From positions 1 through 25,035 of the forward strand of contig ATSW01079817.1 in NCBI GenBank assembly GCA_000444245.1: DNA of 25,035 nt, in the 5' to 3' direction. Below, piece after piece: positions 19,601 to 25,035 of this stretch. The stretch comes from Botryllus schlosseri (lineage: Eukaryota > Chordata > Ascidiacea > Stolidobranchia > Styelidae). Each line of letters opens with the position of its first letter. Positions within the stretch are counted from its first letter, which is position 1. The notes under the pieces are model-generated. The model did no database searches. It saw only the letters and a list, made by a program, of their open reading frames with translations, and was not told where the DNA came from. Position numbers and translations under genes: made by a program.

Positions 19601-20180
19601 AACTAGTAGACGGGAGTTGATCATATAATACTCTGGTACATTGGTTTCAAAACTGAATGCTCCATGTGCAGTGTCATAGGCCGCTGGCTATATGAACAAG
19701 AACAGGTCGCTGTAATATACTCTGCTATGTGTGTGAATTGAACTGATATTGTCTGGTATAAGTACAGATTCAGAATTTCATCAATTTTGACAGATTGTGC
19801 TTTATCATATTTACAAGTAATTGAAATAATGTTAACAAGAAAAAGATTAAAGTCTGTTGTTGCTTGCAAGAAGTTGCACAGTGGAGAAACTTTTCAAAGT
19901 GTCCATGGTTTTCCTTCTGGAATACTCCCAACTAAAAAATAAGTGATTGAGGGTATGCTCAACTTGGATCACTCAAGTTGTGATGAAACAGCTCTTAACT
20001 GTTTACACGGTTTTCAAGATATGGTAAAATTAGCTATTTTCGACTCGTTCGGTGAATTAGCACGGCCACTAGAGGGTGCAGAAACCTGAAATCATGATAG
20101 AAGTAATTCATATGAGATTTGTGACCAAATATCAATGGCAGTTTTTTAAATTAAAATTTTATTTTTTTCACTCCACCCTA

Positions 20181-22146
20181 CCCATCATAACCATGGAAAC
20201 CAATCATGAACTTGCGTATTGCCATTCTGTACTGCAGTTGTGGACACACGTTATATCTTTTACTCTTGTAATTTTATCATAGACTACAGCTGTAGTTCTC
20301 GACCGGCGGCCTGTGAGGCATTTTTAGGGTCCATATTTGTATAATGCTTTATAACCTAATTTGTATGTTTTTCAATTAAAGAAATCACGAGGCAGTTTCG
20401 CTTCATATCAAAATGGAGTGATGGCTCCATAAAATAGTCTTGAGGTGTTGTCAAAAGGCAAACTGTTGAACTCTGGCATGCTGTTTTGTGAACAAGCAGT
20501 TGAAATGAATGTTTTCATCGCTTAGTATACACTACACACTATACAGCATCATTTAAAAAGATATTGGAATGTGCTAGCAATTTATGTGTGGCAGTATAGG
20601 CCTTGTTGATATTGGCATGGTTCCTATAGAAATAGAAGAACCGGTAATGATATATTTTGCAATTGCAGTTTGAACAGACATAATAACTTAATGAATCAAT
20701 GGATGCCCATGGAGATGACGGAATCAGTTTTTCGTCAAAGGGTAAGATAACTTGTTACTCTCAATTATTGTAAAATTGCGGTAGGCTATGTTGATGTATA
20801 TTTTGTGAACGCATATATTTCACTATCTAAGATAAATCCATAGAAATTAGTTTACTATACGCTGGACTACTGAGCGGGTAAGTGTAATTTTGTAGAGATT
20901 CATCAATGAATCTCCCATTCAAGAAGAATAATTCCATTGCTATCTTACTACGTTTTAGACTAGACAATACGTTTGTATATTTTTGCACTGCACTGTCCGT
21001 AGGTGCGCATTTTACACTAAATGTGCGTGCATGCAGGGGTGGTCAAATAAGTCAGCGTTAGCACACCAGTAAAATAGAATGAATGCTGTAAATTACAAGA
21101 AAGAAGCCACGATTTTTGGCAGTCAAAACTATACTTCAAATGGATCAAGAAAATGAAAGTCTGAAAAGTAGCCCTACTTGAACAAGTGGTTTTAAAAGTA
21201 GCGATCTGGTCGAGGGGTGGGTCCTATACTTTTAGCAGTTCTTCGGACATGCCTACTTTCTAAGATGCGATAAGCAATGTAGCGACTCGCGTGAAATGAC
21301 TAGCGGTAACCCAAAGACCCAATTAGTGCAATTTTTAGAAATATATAGAGAGCTAGGTTCATTTATTTCGTCAGACCGTCACCAGTGAAAATCCAAGTGG
21401 AAGTAATCTAAAACAGAACCATGTAAAATCTACTTGAGAACCAGAAATACTTCATTTCTGATGAATTCTGCTGCGGATATTAAAGCCTTTCTTGAAAAAT
21501 GGCAATTTTTTGGCCATTGCCGTGAAGTGGTTTTATTGTCAATGACAACTATGGAAAAGAAATCTGGAAACAAAGTTATGATTATCACAATATGGGATCT
21601 GTCTCTAGTCTTTGTTTATCCAAGGGATGCTGTACGACAGGAGCTTCCCTTACATCCCATGGATGTGATAGTGGGAGAAACTCTAAACTATGTCCGAAAT
21701 GTGCTTTCTCGCAGTTCTATTTTAGTCACCACAGAACTTGCGGCCGTCTTTTGGATGCCACCATTCATGTTTTTTTAAGCGTTCTGAAACATATCAAACG
21801 TCAGTGGTACGGCTACCTAGCCAGAACAGGACGAGATGTGCTCTTACCCAGTCGAATCATAGTTATGGCCGCACTATATCATTTTTGTTTGCAAGTGAAC
21901 TTGCATTTGTTTATTGCAATGCAACATCCCTTCTGGATTTTTATGCGGGTATCTGTTCCTTTTAACCTTCAAAGCAATATAGACAATGTTGGCCTGCTTG
22001 GATATTTTTGGAGGATTGGTCAATAAATGCAACTGATAGGCCTACTGGTGTTTAATTCTTCGGTCTAGTCTGAGGTTACCCTATTTAAAATGCATAATTC
22101 TTGACAAGTTATTGATGCTACTTGAGTAATACCACCATTTATACTC
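20181..22146. other. Gene-poor region with weak coding hints and decayed transposon ends
   Basis: At 20292-20332 the sequence resembles the inner part of Charlie-like hAT ends (GTTCTCGACCGGCGGCC, then GGCATTTTTAGGGTCC); no partner end was found. At 21034 CAGGGGTGGTCAAA also resembles a hAT terminus. A plus-strand open frame at 21526-22026 (no start needed) is Cys-rich in the middle, with CLSKGCC, HGCDSG and CPKCAFSQF, and its TAA overlaps an AATAAA at 22022-22027. It could be a pseudogene or a terminal exon; I recognise no family. A candidate exon at 20669-20741 is listed separately. Confidence 0.35.
20669..20741 (+). other. Candidate 5' exon with start codon (MDAHGDDGISFSSK)
   Basis: A good acceptor (TTTTGCAATTGCAG) ends at 20668 and a good donor (GTAAGA) starts at 20742. 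Inside, ATG 20699 opens a 43-nt coding segment ending in phase 1. An alternative ATG at 20691 in another frame would end in phase 0. Splice-like flanks are the only evidence; no family is recognised. Confidence 0.25.
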
Positions 22147-22154
22147 AAATAGAT

Positions 22155-23268
22155 TAGGGTTACCATATTTTTGTGAAGCAAATTCCGGACACTGTTTAGC
22201 GCCCACTAGCGGATTTTAAAATGAGGGGTAACACATTATCCGTAAATATGACGTCACACTAGCCAAGCATTGCCCATCGACTGTATAATACACAAGAATG
22301 GAGTGTAACATAGGTAATGAATTGGGCCATCTGTAATGTGATCTCTGGTGATTTCTACTTGATAGGGTCTGCAATAGCTTTCTTCACGGTCCGGATGAAA
22401 TCGTCTGGTGGGTTGTGTCTGGCCTGTCGGGATTGTGTTTGACAGCCGTGCTATACCTTAGTCGGTATGGCTATCTGGTTATGTGTTTAATCAGGTCCTA
22501 AACAACATTTTATGTCCCATCCGCCAAAAAAGTACCGATCTAGGGCCCACCATAGGGTAGTCGTTGTAATTTGTTAGGCACTTAGTATATGCATTTGGTT
22601 GTTAAATTTTAGATATGCATTCTGTCAATAATATTGATTCTTCCATGTATTATGGCTACTGTAAATGCACCAGCAGGTTTCGCCGGTGATTTTCAACTAT
22701 TTATGGTCGCAACCTCATTTCCAACTTGAAAATGTTCCGTGGCAAAGCTCAAAACTTGATAAGCTGATTACTAAAAAAAATCAGCTTACCCAAACTTACT
22801 CGCGGCCTGGGAAGCTGATTATGTCCAACATCATCGCGATCCCCAGATAAAGGCAAACGACCCCAAGATTTGGAACCACTGTCTGTGACTGAAGCATCCA
22901 ATCGGCCTTAACCAACTCTGGGAATACACCGTTAGCTTATAATTGCAATTAAAATCAAACTTATTTCAGTAAATGATGGTTATTTATATTTATTTTGAAA
23001 GCATTTTTCGACGAGGGTGGTGCCTGGTGCCCATACTGATATCATTATACGCTGTATTAACTCGCGCGCGGCGCGAAGGACAATTTTGAATAGCATAAAT
23101 CTGCTTGAAAATTGTATTGTTTATGTTGATTTATGAAAAACTTTTAAGCCTGCTTCAAGCCTTCGCAATTCCGGACATTTAGGCATATTTCAAAAATTCC
23201 TCCCGGACGCAGATTTTTCAGTGAAATTCCGGACATGTCCGGGAAATTCCGGACGTATGGCAACCCTA
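22155..23268. mobile_element. Non-autonomous hAT element, 1114 bp, with exact 8-bp target duplication
   Basis: The element begins TAGGGTTACCAT and ends ATGGCAACCCTA, a 12-bp terminal inverted repeat with one difference. It is flanked by the identical 8-mer AAATAGAT at 22147-22154 and 23269-23276, the duplication length of hAT transposases. Subterminal TCCGGA/CCGGAC words cluster at both ends (several at 23165-23255, one near 22190), as in other animal elements with this terminus. The interior has no transposase frame. It contains a hairpin AAGCTGAT/ATCAGCTT (22761-22787) and another AAGCTGATTATG copy near 22810. The perfect duplication suggests this is younger than the neighbouring elements. 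Confidence 0.88.
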
Positions 23269-23276
23269 AAATAGAT

Positions 23277-24944
23277 GCTGCGAGCTTTGGCCTAATCTAG
23301 GATTACCACTTACCATATCTAAGCATGCACGATCCCTGAAAGATATACTGATTGACGCTACTTAGTAGAAGAGGTGTGCCAATTATTACTTTGAAGTAGA
23401 AGTAAAATGTAAAAGCCTAAATGTGCACTATTTATCCAACCCTATCCTGCATTGAAATTTTTTTGTCTCCGCATTGACTACTTCAGTAGCCTACTTACTC
23501 TTTACTTACTTATCTATTCACATCAAAGCGCAACTTTGATTGATTGAATGGTTGCTTGCATTTTGGCAACCCAATATGTGTTAAATCAAACCTCAGTAGC
23601 CTAATGATTACATTCACCTGCGGATATGTATATTCAGAATTCACCTAAGATAGGTTGATGAAATGATAGATTAAGTACGAAATTAATCGGTAAAGCTTAC
23701 GTTCGGCAAGATATGGTAGATATTGAAATAAGGGCTGATTTTATTCCGTGAACAAGATTGAACAAGTCATGACCACTATAATTTTGGCCAGATGCATTTC
23801 AATTCATTCCTGCCTGGAAGATTACCAGGAAATGACGGCGACGCCGCATTATATGTAGCATTGCTAGTACACAAATTGGATGTTGATCAATGTTGCGGAA
23901 AAGCTACTATAGCCTATGAAAGAATGTGAACGTAGCAGTATACCATTACCAATTTGTCAATCAGTTGCTCAAGTCTGAATTTGGCGGTAGGCCTATATAT
24001 ACTTGTTATCTCGTATGAATCGAATGTGCATGCTTTACTTAGTGAACATAACAAGTTGGTCATATTTCTTCGATATATGTATGTTGGGTTTAACAATTTA
24101 TGCACAAAAATGGAAAATAGTTGCATCACACTTAATTAAAGCCACTATATGTTTGTGGCGCAGATCCATTAGAAAACTTATTCGCAGGCTATGGACATTG
24201 GACATACGGTAGCAGCTTTTGGATTATTTCTTGAAACTACTTACATCATTACTTTTCAACTTGGTTTTTATGTACCTCTGCTTGAGATTTGTTTGTCTTG
24301 TCTTATAGGCCTATTGCTCCTCACGGTAACACTTTATGAAATCTGATCCTACTTTGACCAACACTGTATTAGGATACTTGATTCTTGCTGCTATGATTGC
24401 AGCATATTTGAAGTGTGCCTGAATACTTCCTGTCTATGCCCCACAATATATTCCAGTTGTTGATATCTTGCCCCAATCTAAAATGATTGCTTTTAGAATT
24501 GTCCCATCATTCATAAGGTTTCATGGATATGACAATTTTAGTCTGTTATATGGAGTTAATGAAGCATTGAGTCTGCTTAATCAGGTAACCTATTGGCTGT
24601 AAAGATCAGAACTATTTACAGGGAACTTTTACGGCATGGTTAATGATTAAACTGGGAGCATTGTGACTTTGATGTTTTCTTAAAAGAGTAAATCTTTTGT
24701 TCCAGAACAATATTTTAGTAGTTAGTGTCTGACTTGGTTGGCAGGCCTACTTGAAACTTCAGTTGTTAGAAAAGTGGATTATATGTTGAAGGATCGGTGG
24801 TTCATACAGGCTTAAGATAAATCAACTGTTAAAAGTGGGTACCGTATAGAGATGTAAACACGTAATCATATTTAATTCCTAGGGGACGTGTCATAACATA
24901 TATTCGTCAGACTTTTCTGACAGACTTGCACTTATAGCTTAGCT
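23277..24944. other. Gene-poor 3' region
   Basis: The DNA is AT-rich with many scattered AGGCCTA/TAGGCCT words (for example near 23990, 24305 and 24745). One protein-like open stretch ending at a GT is listed separately (24457-24584). Other short frames (23914-24212) show no supportable features. Confidence 0.35.
24457..24584 (+). other. Candidate internal exon (VDILPQSKMIAFRIVPSFIR and onward)
   Basis: The frame is open from a TGA at about 24420 through CAG 24582-24584, where a GTAACC donor follows. An acceptor TATATTCCAG ends at 24456. Starting there the exon is in phase 1, which fits the donor phase of the candidate exon at 20699-20741. The translation (…RFHGYDNFSLLYGVNEALSLLNQ) is compositionally protein-like. 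No family is recognised and the donor is weak. Confidence 0.25.
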
Positions 24945-25035
24945 CAGTGGTTCTCAACCTTTTTACCTCGCGGCACCCTGTGGAAATGAAAAATAGTTCG
25001 CGGCACACCAGCACAGTAGTTGTGAGATTTTTTGG
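24945..25035 (+). mobile_element. Left end of a Charlie-like hAT element (runs off the window)
   Basis: CAGTGGTTCTCAACCTTTTT at 24945 is the classic terminal sequence of Charlie-type hAT elements, followed by the usual CGCGGCACCC and CGCGGCACAC words. The preceding 8 bases (GCTTAGCT, 24937-24944) would be the target duplication, but the other end lies outside the window. Confidence 0.6.

Larger units (their letters stand above)
18138..20180. mobile_element. 2.04-kb element with ~170-200-bp inverted repeats and nested repeats
   Basis: The left arm (18138 to about 18335) matches the reverse complement of the right arm (20008-20180). Shared strings include TGCCATTGATATTTGGTC, CATGATTTCAGGTTTCTGCA and GAAAATAGCTAATTTT. 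The left arm has about 24 extra bases rich in CTAGAG/CTCTAG. The element starts TAGGGTG and ends CACCCTA. Flanks are CCCATGAT (18130-18137) and CCCATCAT (20181-20188): an 8-bp target duplication with one difference, pointing to a hAT-type origin. The interior has no transposase and carries a GACTCGAGTC-rich block (18566-19062) and ribozyme repeat copy B, so it looks like a nest of insertions. Confidence 0.65.

Overview
This is animal nuclear DNA: GT-AG introns, AT-rich intergenic DNA, many decayed DNA transposons, and proteins with clear metazoan families (PRRC1, MPDZ/MUPP1-type multi-PDZ scaffolds). Two 63-67 bp introns, the compact PRRC1 gene and the transposon ends (Charlie-like CAGTGGTTCTCAACC, AGGGCTGGGCA) suggest an invertebrate deuterostome, possibly a tunicate. 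The species assignment is inference.

Layout. 1-431 (+) is the C-terminal coding end of a protein whose tail carries eight NPF motifs, most of them in an 8-residue tandem repeat. 1207-4554 (+) is a complete five-exon PRRC1 gene (328 residues). 5819-7012 (-) is an intronless 397-residue protein with three PDZ domains. 8128-13908 (-) is an intronless 1926-residue L27 plus 12-PDZ scaffold of the MPDZ (MUPP1)/PATJ family. The small PDZ gene lies just 3' of the large one and is a paralogue of its last three PDZ domains. From 13909 to 25035 I find no secure gene. This 11 kb holds inverted-repeat DNA elements (15839-16487, 18138-20180, 22155-23268, and a partial one at 24945), a C-rich degenerate array (16719-17093), GACTCGAGTC-type repeats, and two weak candidate exons on the + strand.

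How the genes relate. The large PDZ protein would be a membrane/junction scaffold: L27 to recruit a PALS1/MPP-type partner, and PDZ domains to bind the C-termini of membrane proteins. The small paralogue has PDZ domains but no L27, so it could share ligands without joining the L27 complex (inference). PRRC1 and the NPF protein belong to membrane-trafficking biology; their neighbourhood need not mean a functional link.

Most unexpected signal. A dispersed repeat occurs twice (in PRRC1 intron 3 and inside the 18138-20180 element). On the minus strand both copies can be folded as a small hammerhead ribozyme: CUGANGA, a 9-nt stem II, GAA, a mini stem III, a permitted H17, and a 7-8 bp stem I with compensatory base changes between copies. 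Hammerheads of this kind are known from Penelope-like elements and retrozymes.
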